Below, piece by piece: positions 34,050-45,575 of a stretch of DNA of 64,000 nt. Numbering within the stretch: position 1 is the stretch's first letter; every line of letters begins with the position of its first letter. Location of the stretch: positions 213,789,748-213,853,747 of the forward strand of contig OZ010794.1 in NCBI GenBank assembly GCA_963932465.1, written 5' to 3'. A program made the position numbers and the translations under genes. The notes under the pieces are model-generated. The model searched no databases. It was not told the DNA's origin and was given only the letters and a program-made list of their open reading frames with translations. This stretch comes from Maratus speciosus (taxonomy: Eukaryota > Arthropoda > Arachnida > Araneae > Salticidae).

Positions 34050-34290
34050 CAGAACCCTCCAGCCGCAAGCGACTTTTTCAGTGAGTTACTTTTTTTTAAA
34101 ATTAAGATTGCGTGATTCCCACTACTTTTTTGAAGTAGAAATAGTTACTTTATTTAATTTCAAATTAAACAATGTGAGAATAAGCCGAATTATAGGATTT
34201 TAAAAACGTGGTGGGAATCAAGCAATCTTAACTTTTAAAAAGTAGCCCACTGGAACGCGTAAATAACGTTTCCGGCGGCTGGAAGGTTTA
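34050..34290. mobile_element. family S-related TIR element
   Basis: Inverted ends cagaaccctccagccgc and ggcggctggaaggttt enclose a family-S-like core (agtgagttactttttt ... aaaaagtagcccact). It has longer, different termini from copies at 7806 and 60434. Confidence 0.5.
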
Positions 34291-34656
34291 GAAAATACTG
34301 AATTCAAAAATGCCCCAGACTTGGCATGTACTTTATGAATTTGTATAAGAAATGCTCATTTCTGGAATTGCTTTATAATTCAGAAATTACAAATTCATGC
34401 CAGTAATCCTGATTAGTGAATTTTGCTTTACTTAATGACAGAAAATTGGTGCTTACGTAGATAAAACATTCTTTTTTTTGGAATTTCCGATTTGAATTTA
34501 GAATTTCTGATTTTTTTTTCTTTCAAATGGATGCATACATACACTAATATTGCAAATAGGTTTAATAGACGGTAGTAGGCTATAAAAGCATTTGGAATCA
34601 GTATATAAGTGCAATGACATTTCTCTGCTTGCGGTGGCCTTCACGTGTATAAAAAC

Positions 34657-35183
34657 GATGGAACTATTAATAAAGACGAACTGACATATCCTTAATATAG
34701 TGAAGCTTCAACTGTAACAGCTTCCGCAAGGGATGATTAGATCCGGTGGAAACTTCCGCAAGTAAATTTATATAGGAATTTCCTCTATATTTAAAGGCAT
34801 TATTAATGCAAATTTTCTGTCACAAATAATGGGAGAAACAGATCTTCATTTTTACTGGTGGATGTTTACTTTTGCGGTAGTCAGGCACTCCGTTTCCGCC
34901 ATATTGTGACAACCGGTGAAATAAACCGGCTGTTTTACAAGCAAACTGACACCAGTAAAAATAAATAGATGTTTTTACCATGATTGTGAGAAAATATTTC
35001 CATAAATAAGACAAAATTTTCTATTTAATTTTACTGGTGGGAAGTTTGCCCCGGCGGTAATCAGAAACTGTATATCCCCTTAAAAAAAAGCAGCCGCCAT
35101 CTTGTGACGACCTGCTCAGTTACTTCACTCGCAACTGGTAGACAGTACACTATATGTCTCCTGCTCTTTATTTATAACTCCAT
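34657..35183 (-). mobile_element. Mutator-like MITE, family D, copy 2
   Basis: Perfect 9-bp duplication tataaaaac at 34648-34656 and 35184-35192. Ends gatggaactattaataaaga and tctttatttataactccat. This is the best-defined family D copy (527 bp). Confidence 0.85.
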
Positions 35184-35192
35184 TATAAAAAC

Positions 35193-35970
35193 ATTCCCCA
35201 GTCAGATTTTACAGTTTGACCTAATTTTTTTATTACGAAAATCCAAATACATGCCAGAAATTCAGAATATTTTTTTTTATTTATTTAATGACAGATATTC
35301 TGTGTTGACATGAAATATAATTTTTTTTCTGCTGTTTTTGGTATGATTTCGGAATTTATGACTAAAAAATAATTTGATACAAGGAACACAAATGAAGAGT
35401 CAAAAGCTGATGTTACCGTTTGAAAATTCGAAGTTGATGCAATTTGTTATTGTAGTCGACACAGATTTCAAAACTTTCATTTACATTCTGACAGAATACA
35501 TTATTTCGAGTCTAATGATGCTTTTTGTATGATAATATCTTATAATATACAATATGTCTGTATACTCTTTTAATGGTCTGTGAATAAAATCAGGTATAAC
35601 TTTTTTATTGATACATACTGTACCATCGAAATATTTTACTGAAACAATAAAAAATGAAAATGGTACAAATACAGTAAAATTAGTGTAAGAATAAAGATTT
35701 TGTCTTTTGCCATTGCTTTAATTAACGCATTGCTTTTAATTAACGTATACACAGGTTGGTTCAAAAGGTCATGTCCAAATGGCACATGCGAGTGAGTTAG
35801 GTCATGAGGAGCAAGAACTATATAGGAACTGGGAATCAGGAACGCCATTGTGACGGTGCAATTGCACCGTGACAGTGACGCAAAGAAAAGATAACAAACG
35901 GTGTAAAAAGACCTTTATTTTACAAAAAACTTAATCGAAGTACGAAATACAAATGAAAAATGTTACAACT
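35193..35970. other. unassigned, contains an 18-bp palindrome
   Basis: A perfect palindrome acggtgcaattgcaccgt lies at 35853-35870, after caggttggttcaaaaggtc, which resembles a mariner end. No second end or transposase is found. Short minus frames here lack domains. Confidence 0.35.
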
Positions 35971-35977
35971 TATAACA

Positions 35978-36020
35978 CAGGTGTCCAACTGTGGCCCGCC
36001 GGATACCACTAAAATTTTGA
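35978..36020 (+). mobile_element. hAT-type MITE, family U, fragment
   Basis: Only one end is present (caggtgtccaactgtggccc, then gccggataccactaaaatttt). Complete copy at 49444-49593. Confidence 0.7.
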
Positions 36021-36275
36021 ATGATCACAGAATGAATGATTTCAATACAGAATGAATCATTCGGACATGCGCAAAGACATAGTTTAAAGCCTTTGCATAT
36101 AGAAAGTATCTGAAAAAGAGGGCAAAACTGTACGGGGTGATAGAAAGCAGCTATATGAGCAAATTTCGTCATAGAATGTATAGTCGGAACGCAAGCAGTG
36201 CCTGATTACCAACGGGGCACATTCCCACCAGTAAAAAGAAACAGAAAATTTTGCCTCATTCATGGCAGAAGTTTT

Positions 36276-37777
36276 CAAAGCGATATAAGCAAGCGTACAA
36301 TGTCAATACTGGAATCTGGAGTTTATTGACACAGCTGCGCCATCTGGTGGACGGAGTGAATAATGCAAATACGCGGGTTTCAGTATGACGTCATATGTGA
36401 CAGAATATCTACTATCTGCGCATCTCTTGCGCATATTTTCTGATTCTTTACTCACTTATGGAATATGAATCTTGTTTCCCAGTTTTAGTACAAAATATTT
36501 TTATTACAGTATGTTTTGATAAAATTATGCACATTAAAAAAAAAAAAATCGCAATATCATTTTAATTTCGGGAGAAAAGCACTAATGGTACGAAAGCATT
36601 ACTGCCTTTAGCCCTTAAACTAAAATGACATTGCGACTTTTTTTAAAATACACATATTTTTATCAAAACAAGCTGTAACAAAAATATTTTGCAATACATC
36701 TGGCAAACAAGATTCATCTTCTGTGAGTAAGCAACAATCTGAAATTCGTAATAAAATTTTTAACAGGGATTCTCTACTTCATGCTTTGTCCACTTCAAAA
36801 AAAAAAAAAAAATCTAATCTGGCGATTTTAGGAAATTTTTTGCAGTTATTATCTGGACTCGCAAAATATTTAAACAAGTACTAAATTAACAATACTTGCT
36901 CGTTTAATATTACAACATTTAATGCATGCATTTTAAATTAAAGTGATTCTGAATATAAAATAAAAGGAATTTTACATTAAATAAATGAACTATTTGTAAT
37001 TTAAATAACATGAATACAATACGATCAAAAGAATATTGGAATAAGTATTCGCTGTATCGTCTGCGCTTGATAAACGAAGAAAAGGACTTAAAATTGAATA
37101 TTTTATTTATTATTAAATTCTATACATATTCTAAACCTTGATAAACATTCTATTTTCATCTGGAATAGAACCATGTATATCATTTTTTATAACTTTAGCA
37201 CATCAAGAATTGAGTAAAAAATAAGACTACAAAATTCAATCATTACACATTAACTACTTATTTAAATTAACAACATTTTATAAAATATATCAAATAATAT
37301 ATATATATATTTAATAAATTAAAGTTAAAATACGTAACTAAATTGTTTTGCTCTTTGGAAAAGGACATATGAATTCTATAAGAAAAAGAATTTTCTTACA
37401 ATTTTGAAAACTAGAGTTATTCGATTGCCAACATTTTGCCATTTTAACAAATAATATTAGTTCTAAAAAAGAACTGTTTTTATTTAAATAATTAACTATA
37501 ATAAATAAGTCAAAAAACACGAATAAAAATTAATAGAACATTCTATTACTGTCAGAATATAAATGCTACAAACAAATGAAAACACGATGTTGGCGCTTGC
37601 GCAGTTATTTCATAGATGTGCAATTAATAGATTATCCATAAAGAAGAAAACAGTTAGGCATCTTTCTGTTGCTCACTCCGTCCGCTACGTGGCGTGCGAC
37701 CTTGATTGATGTGACCTCGCCTTTAATCTTGCGGTTACCTCTCCCATTTAAGATAAGACGCTTACATATATGGCTTT
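36276..37777 (+). mobile_element. Mutator-like MITE, family H, copy 2, enlarged
   Basis: Ends caaagcgatataagcaagcg and agacgcttacatatatggcttt. The flanks agaagtttt and ggaaatttt agree at 7 of 9. It is 1.5 kb rather than 0.47 kb, because about 1 kb of foreign sequence replaces the middle. That sequence starts with a fold-back: 36455-36565 is inverted at about 36615-36730 (atgaatcttgttt, caaaatatttttattacag). Confidence 0.75.
36740..37610. other. unassigned insert in family H copy 2
   Basis: A+T-rich, with no gene, no inverted ends and no relative elsewhere in the window that I can see. Confidence 0.35.
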
Positions 37778-37901
37778 GGAAATTTTACATGAATACGGCG
37801 TTTAGATAAGGCAAACATTTCTTTCAAAATTTATTGGTGTAAGTGTGCCCCGTTGATAATCAGCCCCTGAACGCAAGTGGTGAGAAACTAAAAGGTAGTT
37901 T

Positions 37902-38174
37902 TCCAATGCCCTAGGGCGATGGATTTGTCGAATTTTTCCCATAGCTTGGCCACCAAGATCGCCGAATCTCCCGTGTTTGGACTTTTGCCTGTGGGGCCAT
38001 ATGAAAAACCTAACATATGCGTGCCCCATTGAAATCGATATTGATCTAATCGCCAAGATTGCTGTTGTTGCCGGCGATAGTCGGGCAATGCCTGGTGTCT
38101 ACTCAAATGTGCGGCAGTCTCTATCCCGCAGGTGTGAAGCAGCTGACGGAAGATGTTTTGAGCCATTTCTTTGA
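37902..38174 (+). pseudogene. mariner-like transposase, C-terminal fragment
   Basis: Mariner transposases use a DD(34-37)D/E catalytic triad. One open frame reads W-P-P-R-S-P-N-L-P-C-L-D-F-C-L-W-G, the conserved block around the third catalytic residue. It continues H-M-K-N-L-T-Y, P-G-V-Y-S-N-V-R-Q-S and R-R-C-E-A-A-D-G-R-C-F-E, to a stop at 38172-38174. The block normally reads P-R-S-P-D-L-x-P-L-D-F-F-L-W-G, so the third aspartate of L-D-F is kept. The N-terminal two thirds are absent. The fragment lies just right of the hAT insertion and before the right mariner end. Confidence 0.85.
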
Positions 38175-38378
38175 AGATATACATTAATTACATTCCAGTT
38201 AATAAAATGTCTTCTGAAGTATCTCCTCTCATTCTTGGGTTAAATTTTCACCTGCGACAGTGGATAACTACTTTTTAAGTTTTCACCGCTTGCGTTCCGA
38301 CTATACATTCTATGCCAAAATTTACTCGCATAGCGATCAGTGCGTAAAGTTTTGTAACTCTTTTTCAGATACACCCTG

Positions 38379-38826
38379 TATATTTTTAATCAATTACCAA
38401 TAGATATTTTGCAGAAAGAGAAGAAGCAAAATCACAGTTGCTAGCTTTCGTAATGTTCTTAATCAATTATTTTCAGAAATTTTGAAGATAAAAAGAATTT
38501 TTTGTATTTTTATGAGGTTTTTATACTAATTCTAATTAGAATAAGAAATTATTTTCGATGCAAAACTTCTGGTAGAAATTGAATAAAAAATGGAGTAGCA
38601 GTTATACCTTTGCACATGCCCAAATGATTCATTCGAACAGTAAAATTATTCATTCTGTCCATCATTAGTTTTAAGGTTATTTGCAAATTTAAAAATTGGT
38701 AATTTAAAAATTCCGAAATCATATCAGAAATTTCGACTAGTAAATGTTTTAATTTTTTAATGACAGACATTTCGGGATAAGATAAATTAACAAGTTGAAA
38801 ATTGCACATCAAACGGTGGCAAATGT
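38379..38826. other. unassigned
   Basis: No gene seen. An 87-codon minus frame (38549-38812) has no recognisable domain. Confidence 0.3.
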
Positions 38827-38982
38827 GGTGCGTTCGTATAATAACTAGTTTTTAAAAAATTTTTTGCACCGCATATTGTACTGAATGTATATTTTAATTT
38901 TGACAGACGGACGGACAGATAGACAGATGGACAGAGCGACGACTATAGGTGCTACGTATTTATGTAATTACGAACGCACCTA
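38827..38982. mobile_element. short TIR element with (GACA)n core, family T
   Basis: Ends ggtgcgttcgta and, inverted, tacgaacgcacct. The middle holds gacagacggacggacag. The right half (gtgctacgtatttat, taattacgaacgcacct) recurs at 57150-57210. Confidence 0.6.
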
Positions 38983-39028
38983 AAAAATTTTCTTTTGAGA
39001 TTTCCAATATGAATTCGAAGCTTTTGAA

Positions 39029-39046
39029 AAAAAAAAAAAAAAAAAA
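39029..39046. repeat. poly-A run
   Basis: About 18 A just left of the next element. Confidence 0.8.
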
Positions 39047-39192
39047 CAGGGCTGCCACAGGCGACATTTTTTTTAAATTCTACTTCGCACCACTTTTTCA
39101 AAACAAAAATGAGAAATATACTACAAAATTTAACTTTTTTTTTAAATAGTGGTGCAAATAGAATAGAAAAATACTCGCCTGTGGCAGGCTTG
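39047..39192. mobile_element. hAT-like MITE, family M
   Basis: Ends CAGGGCTGCCACAGGCGA and tcgcctgtggcaggcttg. The flanks are A-rich, so an 8-bp duplication cannot be judged. A decayed relative lies at 54137-54290. Overlapping frames on both strands are not genes. Confidence 0.65.
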
Positions 39193-39199
39193 AAAAAGG

Positions 39200-39436
39200 A
39201 TGAGTAAACGTGCAACACTCATCTCAAGCATCAAAGCATGAAAATAAAAACCGAAGTGATGATGGTTCACTTTTTAACACTCTCCAACAAAGTTGAAAAG
39301 TGTTTATGACTTCGGTTTGTCTGTCCGCGCTCTAACTCTCATAAATATACTCGAATCGCTCTGAAATTTTTGGATGTAAGTTACCTCTACAATATCACGA
39401 TCCCTATTTCAAATAAAGTTTCTAGCATGGTTAGTT
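39200..39436. other. unassigned
   Basis: Contains caacaaagttgaaaagtgtttatgacttcggtttgtctgtccg-like text, which recalls spacer repeats, but no partner is seen here. Confidence 0.3.
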
Positions 39437-40440
39437 CATTTACAGGAACAGTCAAAAGTTTTCCGTTACATTACAGCCTATGGGAAAAATCGTTTAAAAT
39501 GGCTTTTAATGATGTTACATGCTTTCAAACATAATAAAATTGATATGCATTTATCAAGTGTACTAAAATATGCATTATGTAGAATATACGGTGCAAAGAA
39601 TAGTTATTATTCATTTACAGGGCCACACGAAATAATTCCGTTACAGAACGATAGGGGTGGAGGGAACTGTTTGCAGCGTATTTTAATTATGTTAAATTAT
39701 TTCATGTATAATGAAATTGATATACGTTGCTGAGGTTTACTATAACTTATTTCATGTGTAATACGAAGTGCATTTACAGCGACACACAAAAGATTTCAGA
39801 TACTATATTGTATCCGAAGTACTGTAAAGTAGCGATGATTTCTGGAAATGCATTTTTAATTATGCTATGTGCTTTTATGTTTCACTATATTTATGCATAG
39901 TATATGGTGTGTAGAAATGTTGTAATTCATATAGAAGCCTACACAAAATAATTTGTAATGGTTATTTTGTATGATTGCAAATTGCTTAAAGGTAGTTCTT
40001 AAATGAGTTATGCATTTTTACGCGGAACTGCATTTGATTTACTAAGAAATGTTTGTAGAACAAAGATAAAAGGATATACAGGGTCACGCAAAGAATTGGA
40101 TACATGGCCATCGGTAAATGATAATTTCTGCAAATGTGACTTCAGTAGTTTTAAGAGTGTTTTACTTTGAATTAAACTTTAGCTTGGTGACATGTATTAA
40201 ATGTACTAGGTTAACTACAGGGCTGTACAAATATATACAAATATGTTTTGATCTATTAGTATAAATTACTGAAAGAGAAATTTCAACCTGTTATGCGTTT
40301 TCTTGCTTAACTAAATTTTCCCATTATATAGTATATATATATCAATCTACAGATCAAATACAGGACTGTTCAAAAGAATTGGAATACATATTTGGCTATA
40401 GACGGTAACTGCAGAAATAAGTTTTTCAAATGTTTCGTGC
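39437..40440 (+). repeat. degenerate interspersed tandem repeat
   Basis: A phrase like acagggtcacncaaaagaattggatac recurs at about 39437, 39618, 39775, 40076 and 40360, each followed by a variant of tttctgcaaatg. The motif resembles a mariner terminus. Units are strongly diverged and of uneven spacing (157-301 bp). A 74-codon frame at 39509 has no domain. Confidence 0.45.
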
Positions 40441-40829
40441 TTTTTCTAAAATGTTTACTTAGTTCTCTTATATGCCTTTTTTCTCTAAATAACAAAGTTT
40501 TTTTAACGCATTCAGGAAGTGTTGGAAAGTGTTTTATAATCTTTGCTTAACGCATGATTTTTCTTACTTTGTTAATTTATACAGTGAAACACTTTTACTG
40601 GATACAAGTGAATTTAACCCTTAAATGCAGGATTTTTTATTTTGTTTAAAAAAAAAAAAAACTATGTATGATTCTCAGAAAGGTATATTACACAGGAAAA
40701 ATAATGAAAAAAAAATCAGAGACACATTATTCGCACAATACGTCAATTTTTTATGGTGCACATCTGCAATAAAATTAAAAACTACAATATTGCGAATTAG
40801 TAAATATTTTAATATGAAGCTAAATAACT

Positions 40830-40832
<3 letters not shown>

Positions 40833-40862
<30 letters not shown>
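40833..40862. repeat. (TA)n microsatellite at insertion point
   Basis: About 15 TA units directly left of the palindromic element. Confidence 0.9.
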
Positions 40863-40865
<3 letters not shown>

Positions 40866-42011
40866 GGTGATTATAATTAAAGTCCGACTTTCAAAATGCT
40901 GTAAAAAAAGAATCACTGGTCAGAATGACTTCAAATTTGAAATGAATATACTAGAAGAAGGGGGAAACGGTATGGCATAAGAAAAAAAAGTTCCAAAGTG
41001 TCTCAATAGATGGCGCTGTAAGCGGCATAACGAAAGTGGATTCGGCGTCAACTGCCATTTTTAATCGAAATACGACGGTTTTGTCATGAGTTGCTCAGTA
41101 AACCAACCTTACTGTTCAATGTGCATGAGTGTTTCGGTTGTTTTACGGAAAAAATGACTTTCAAATCAGTTAACAGTTGTGGTACTGTTAGTGGAAAGTC
41201 CATCCACCACGGCCAAGGTCGTACCACATTGGATGGGAAAAATCCGTTTTTAATTGTCCTTGGGCCAAAAACCGCATAAAAAGATAATAATGATTCCTTT
41301 TTTAATTGTCCTTTGGCCAAAAACCGCATAAAAAGCACATAATGATTCGGTTTTTAATTGTCCTTGAGCCAAAAAACGCATAAAAATCACTTAATGATTC
41401 GGTTTTTAATTGTCCTTGGGACAAAAACCGCATAAAGAGCGAATAATGATTCTGTTTTTAATTATTGCTAGACATGCAATGAGACAACCGATAACGATTA
41501 TCGGTTTCAACTTGTGGCGGACAATGGTGGACAGCATATGGAACCTGTCTGCCGCATATCTAGCAATGATTAAAAACAGAATCATTATTCGCTTTTTATG
41601 CGGTTTTTGGCCCAAGGACAATTAAAAACTGATTTTTCCCATCCAATGTGGTACGACCTTGCCGTGATGAATGGACTTTCCACTAACAGTACCACAACTG
41701 TTGATTGATTTGGAAGCCATTTTTTCCGTGAAACAACCGAAACACTCATGCACATTGAACAGTACGGTTGGTTTACTGTGCAACTCATGACAAAACCGTC
41801 GTATTTCGATTAAAAATGTCAGTTGACGCCTTATCCACTTTCGTTATGCCGCTTACAGCGCCATCTATTGAGACACTTTGGAACATTTTTTTCTTATGCC
41901 ATACCGTTTCCCCCTTCTCCCAGTATATTCATTTCAAATTTGAAGTCATTCTGACCAGTGGTTCTTTTTTTACAGCATTTTGAAAGTCGGACTTTAATTA
42001 TAATCACCCTG
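40863..42011. mobile_element. palindromic Tc1/mariner-like element, ~420-bp arms
   Basis: TA at 40861-40862 and 42012-42013. The termini CAGGGTGATTATAATTAAAG and ctttaattataatcaccctg are perfect inverses. Arms about 40863-41283 and 41590-42011 are near-identical, and the pairing continues almost to the centre (about 41470-41570). The left arm holds four tandem 52-bp units (taattgtcct at 41251, 41303, 41355, 41407) where the right arm has one. Frames on both strands come from the arms. No transposase motif is readable, so it is non-autonomous. Confidence 0.85.
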
Positions 42012-42013
42012 TA

Positions 42014-42062
<49 letters not shown>
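42012..42062. repeat. (TA)n microsatellite and T run
   Basis: (TA)n to about 42036, then about 27 T. Confidence 0.9.
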
Positions 42063-42073
42063 GTAAAACTTAA

Positions 42074-43350
42074 CCCTTAAATGCATAAATTATTATTCTT
42101 TAAAAATGTTTTTTTTCTTTTTTTTTGTATTCTACCATTGAAGATTAGACACTATAAATTTTAAGATAGATTTTTAATATTATGTAGTAGTATTTTTTTG
42201 TAGCTTTTACAAGATTAATATTTCTCTATATATGGGAGCTGAGGGATGAATGGGACAAGGGGTGGATTGGACATTTGCAATATTTCATGCAATGGACGTT
42301 TTTTTAATTGATTTCGATTCTCATATATGGCCCTACCATAGTGTGCTTTAGAACCAAAAGCAAAACTACATGGCTCTTTTCATTTTTCTTGCAAAGTTGC
42401 ATTTTTTGAAATTCTGCTTAAAAGTGACTTTTTAAAAATTAGAATTTGTCAAATATTTTGTACAATATAAACAAATAAAATATGTTGTAGTTATTTATTT
42501 CTAGGTTCAATATTGGCAATTTAAATGAGTGCATATTAACCAATGTGACAAAATAATTTCTGAGGCAAAATAGCGGACAATTGAATCTGTGTATCATAGG
42601 GATGATTGGGACAATTTAAATGGGGATGAATGGGACAGTCTTTTTCATCCCAAGAGATGTTAAAACATTTATTTATTAACTAAAAAATATTATATAGGTT
42701 TATAAATTAATGATTTATGTTAATTATTAGTATTAAACTGTACTCGTATTATATAGTTTGTTTGTTATTAAAAATTATATTGAATCTTAATTATTGTATT
42801 GTAATAAAGGTAAAATTGTTTATCTAAAAATTGCTATTGAAACATTATCAAAATAGACAAAATTGTTAAAAGTAGTATATGTTTATTAGTAGTATAGTAG
42901 TATATGTTATTTAAGAAGAGATTTTTCCATAAGAAAGTACTGGTAACGAAGATTTTCCCGGTCGTGAAATTTCAGGGCAAGTACAACCCCTGCATTTGTA
43001 CATGATATCAAGAATACATTAAATTAATATTTATTAATAAGTTGTGAATGAAAAATATTGGCTATGCCGTATTTCAAAGACATTTTTCACTTTCATTTCA
43101 TTTCTAAAATGTCTCGTAAGTGGGAAAGGGGGACAGGTTTGCATTACAAGTTAAAACTGCAGTAAAAGAAGTGATTAGCAACGCTGATATATAATAGCCA
43201 TATTATAAGATCATATATTACAAATATAAAGACATATAAGTTTGTAATTATACGTTTTAACTAGGTAACATTGATTACAAGGAGAAAAATATTGTTTCCT
43301 AAAAGTTAAATAAAATGAGATGCAGATATACATCGCTATGCGTTTAATAG
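42074..43350 (+). mobile_element. TTAA MITE, family N, split by ~1 kb
   Basis: TTAA at 42070-42073 and 43351-43354. The left part to about 42232 (gattagacactataaattttaag) and right part from about 43285 (tgcagatatacatcgctatgcg) match 17228-17455. About 1 kb of other DNA lies between. Confidence 0.6.
42235..43284. other. unassigned ~1-kb insert within family N
   Basis: It contains three copies of gatgaatgggaca or a variant (about 42245, 42600, 42627). There is no coding frame, no long inverted repeat, and the ends are not defined. Confidence 0.4.
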
Positions 43351-43354
43351 TTAA

Positions 43355-43778
43355 AATATATTTAAAATAATTATATTTCTTTTTCACTGTGTTTTGGAGA
43401 AACATTAATTTAATGGAATTTCAATATTTCACAGTGCATTTGATTTTATAATTGTTGCACAACGCTTTAAATATTACTTTAACGAAGTCATTAAAGATTG
43501 TTGAATCTTATCGTATAGAACCCGAAATCAATTTTCCCGATGCAAATTTTTATCTAAATTATATTAAAGTATTGTTTTGCTAAAGTACTTTCAACTTTTG
43601 GATGTACTATTTTAAAACTTAATGCGTTTGAGAATTACAATGATGAAAGTTCAAATTGTTGCGGGATAATTTATTACTCTGTAGAGATTCTAAGATGGAA
43701 CATCATATAATTCAGTGACAGCGTTTGTTAAATTCAGTGAATTTTTCACGATTTTAATTTATATTTTTAGATCATTTA
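43355..43778. other. unassigned A+T-rich stretch
   Basis: Nothing recognisable is seen. Confidence 0.3.
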
Positions 43779-43947
43779 CAGGGTTCGTACGCTTGAAGGA
43801 CCTTTTACTAGATTTTTCGTAAAAAAATATTTGTCTTAGTTAATGGAAGAAAAATTCTATCTTCAGATATAGCGACCAGTACTTTTCGAAATTTCTGGTA
43901 CAAAAACACCTAAAAACCCTTGCATAATTTCATGTGTACGAACCCTG
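43779..43947. mobile_element. hAT-like MITE, family V, copy 1
   Basis: Ends CAGGGTTCGTACG and cgtacgaaccctg style (tgtacgaaccctg). The interior atagcgaccagtacttttcg and aaatttctggtac matches 48738-48915. Flanks atcattta and attaagta agree at 5 of 8 only. Confidence 0.65.
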
Positions 43948-44089
43948 ATTAAGTATGAAATATCAGATTTCAAAGCAGTGTTCCCAAATCTAGCTATTTC
44001 GAATTTAGTAATTCCCAATTTATACCAGAAAATTTTAAATAATATATTTTTTTTCAATTTTCTTCACGCAACATTTCAACAACAATGTA

Positions 44090-45543
44090 CAGTAAAACCT
44101 CCATAACAGACACTCCCGAATAGCGGACACCTCTATTTAACGGACAGTTTTCCAATCCCCACTCCCGAAACCTAACTTTTTGTATGTTTAACCTCTGAAT
44201 AACGGACATTCCGGATAGAGGACAGTATTTTTGGCGATAAAGGATGAAAAATTATTTTTTAACGAGGTAAAAAAAGAAAAAAGTAAAAGCCTCTAAATGT
44301 TTCAGGTCAATATGTCACAAATTATGTGATAACAGATAAATGTAGGCGGTGGGCTGGGGAAAATCCCCCTCCAATGTCTAGTGTTGAATTCAGGGGTTGG
44401 CCCGGAAGGGACAGGAGTAGTGAAAGAGAGAATTAAAGGCGTCAAGAATGCGACGAGAGCAGGGAAAGAACTATTTTGCAATGTCGGTTACTTTTTTATA
44501 CTTGTTTGTAATTAATATTTCGAGAATGGCCTCAAAAAGAAAACGATTAACTTTAAAAGAAAAATATGAAATTGTAAGCGTATCTGAGAAAGAGAAATTG
44601 AGTTTACGGACACTTTCTGAACTTTTTAAAATAGGTAAAACACAGGTGGGAGAGATTTTACGAAATAAAGAAAAAATAAGAAATTTGTGTATTACTAAGT
44701 CTAACGAGAACACCAAAAAATGTAAAATTGAGGGAGACTAATCCCATTAAATTTGGTTCTATAATTCTGAATTGGTTTACTTCAGTTTGTTCAAAATAAC
44801 ATTCCTATCAGTGTACCTGTGATTCAGGATAAGGCTTTAGAAGTCGCAAGAACTTGAATTACACGATTTTAAGGGTTCCAGTGGGTGGCTGGAAAAGTTC
44901 GGATCTCATCACAACATCGCTTTCAAAACAGTATGTGGAGAAGCAAAATCTGTAGATCTTAAAGAAATGGAGGATTGGCAAATTTGTGAAGGTTATGAGG
45001 AAAGAAACATTTTTAATGCCAATGAAACCGGTCACTTTTTCAGAATTTTTCTGAATAAGACTTTTGTGTTTTAAAAAGGATGTTTGTATCGGCGGAAAAA
45101 TGTCAAAAGGACGATCACTATTTTATATGTTTGCAATGCATTAATAGAATTTGAAATCCCTCTTATTGGAAAATCTCTGAAACCTAGGTGTTTCCCAACG
45201 AACATTCAATTTAATAAATTTCGTATTGTGTGGAGAGCGAATTAGAAAGAGTGGATGACCAGTCCTTTAATGACAGAATGGTGAAACAACAAAGAAAAAC
45301 TTCTCTTGTGTTTGGACAATGCAAGTTCTCATCCAAAACATTTGAAATTAGACAATGTTAAAATTATGTGTTTTCTCCAAACACAACTTTAGTATGCCAG
45401 CCACTTGATCAAGGCGTAATACACAATTTTAATTCCTGGTACAGGAAGCTTCTATTACGCCCCGTTCTTTCAAAGTTGGATTGTATGAATACACTAAAAT
45501 TAGTTAATGCTCTCGATGCTATAATTTGGATTTCCTCAGCTGT

Positions 45544-45575
<32 letters not shown>

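Larger units (their letters stand above)
36196..37869 (+). mobile_element. hAT-type MITE, family I, copy 2, hosting family H
   Basis: Perfect 8-bp duplication aacgcaag at 36188-36195 and 37870-37877. Ends CAGTGCCTGATTACCAACGG and ccgttgataatcagcccctg. Its two halves rejoin to the intact family I copy once the family H insert is removed. Confidence 0.9.
36100..38378 (+). mobile_element. mariner-like element, three-level nest
   Basis: TA at 36098-36099 and 38379-38380. Long inverted ends of about 100 bp (gtatctgaaaaagag, atagaatgtatagtcggaac and gttccgactatacattctat, ctctttttcagatacaccct). Without its insert the element would be about 600 bp and keeps only the transposase C-terminus. It hosts the hAT MITE at 36196-37869, which in turn hosts a Mutator-like MITE. 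Confidence 0.85.
40618..42069 (-). mobile_element. TTAA MITE, family N2, hosting a palindromic element
   Basis: TTAA at 40614-40617 and 42070-42073. Left part (40618-40835) and right stub (ttgtaaaact) match reversed 26646-26867. The palindromic element and flanking TA/T runs occupy the rest. An 81-codon frame at 40625 ends in the TA run and is not a gene. Confidence 0.7.

Noticed and set aside
35853..35870. 18-bp palindrome as an operator
   Set aside because: No promoter, gene or second site nearby; it may be a worn transposon end.
41091..41788. mirrored short proteins in the palindrome arms
   Set aside because: Equivalent frames arise automatically from the inverted arms and show no transposase motif.
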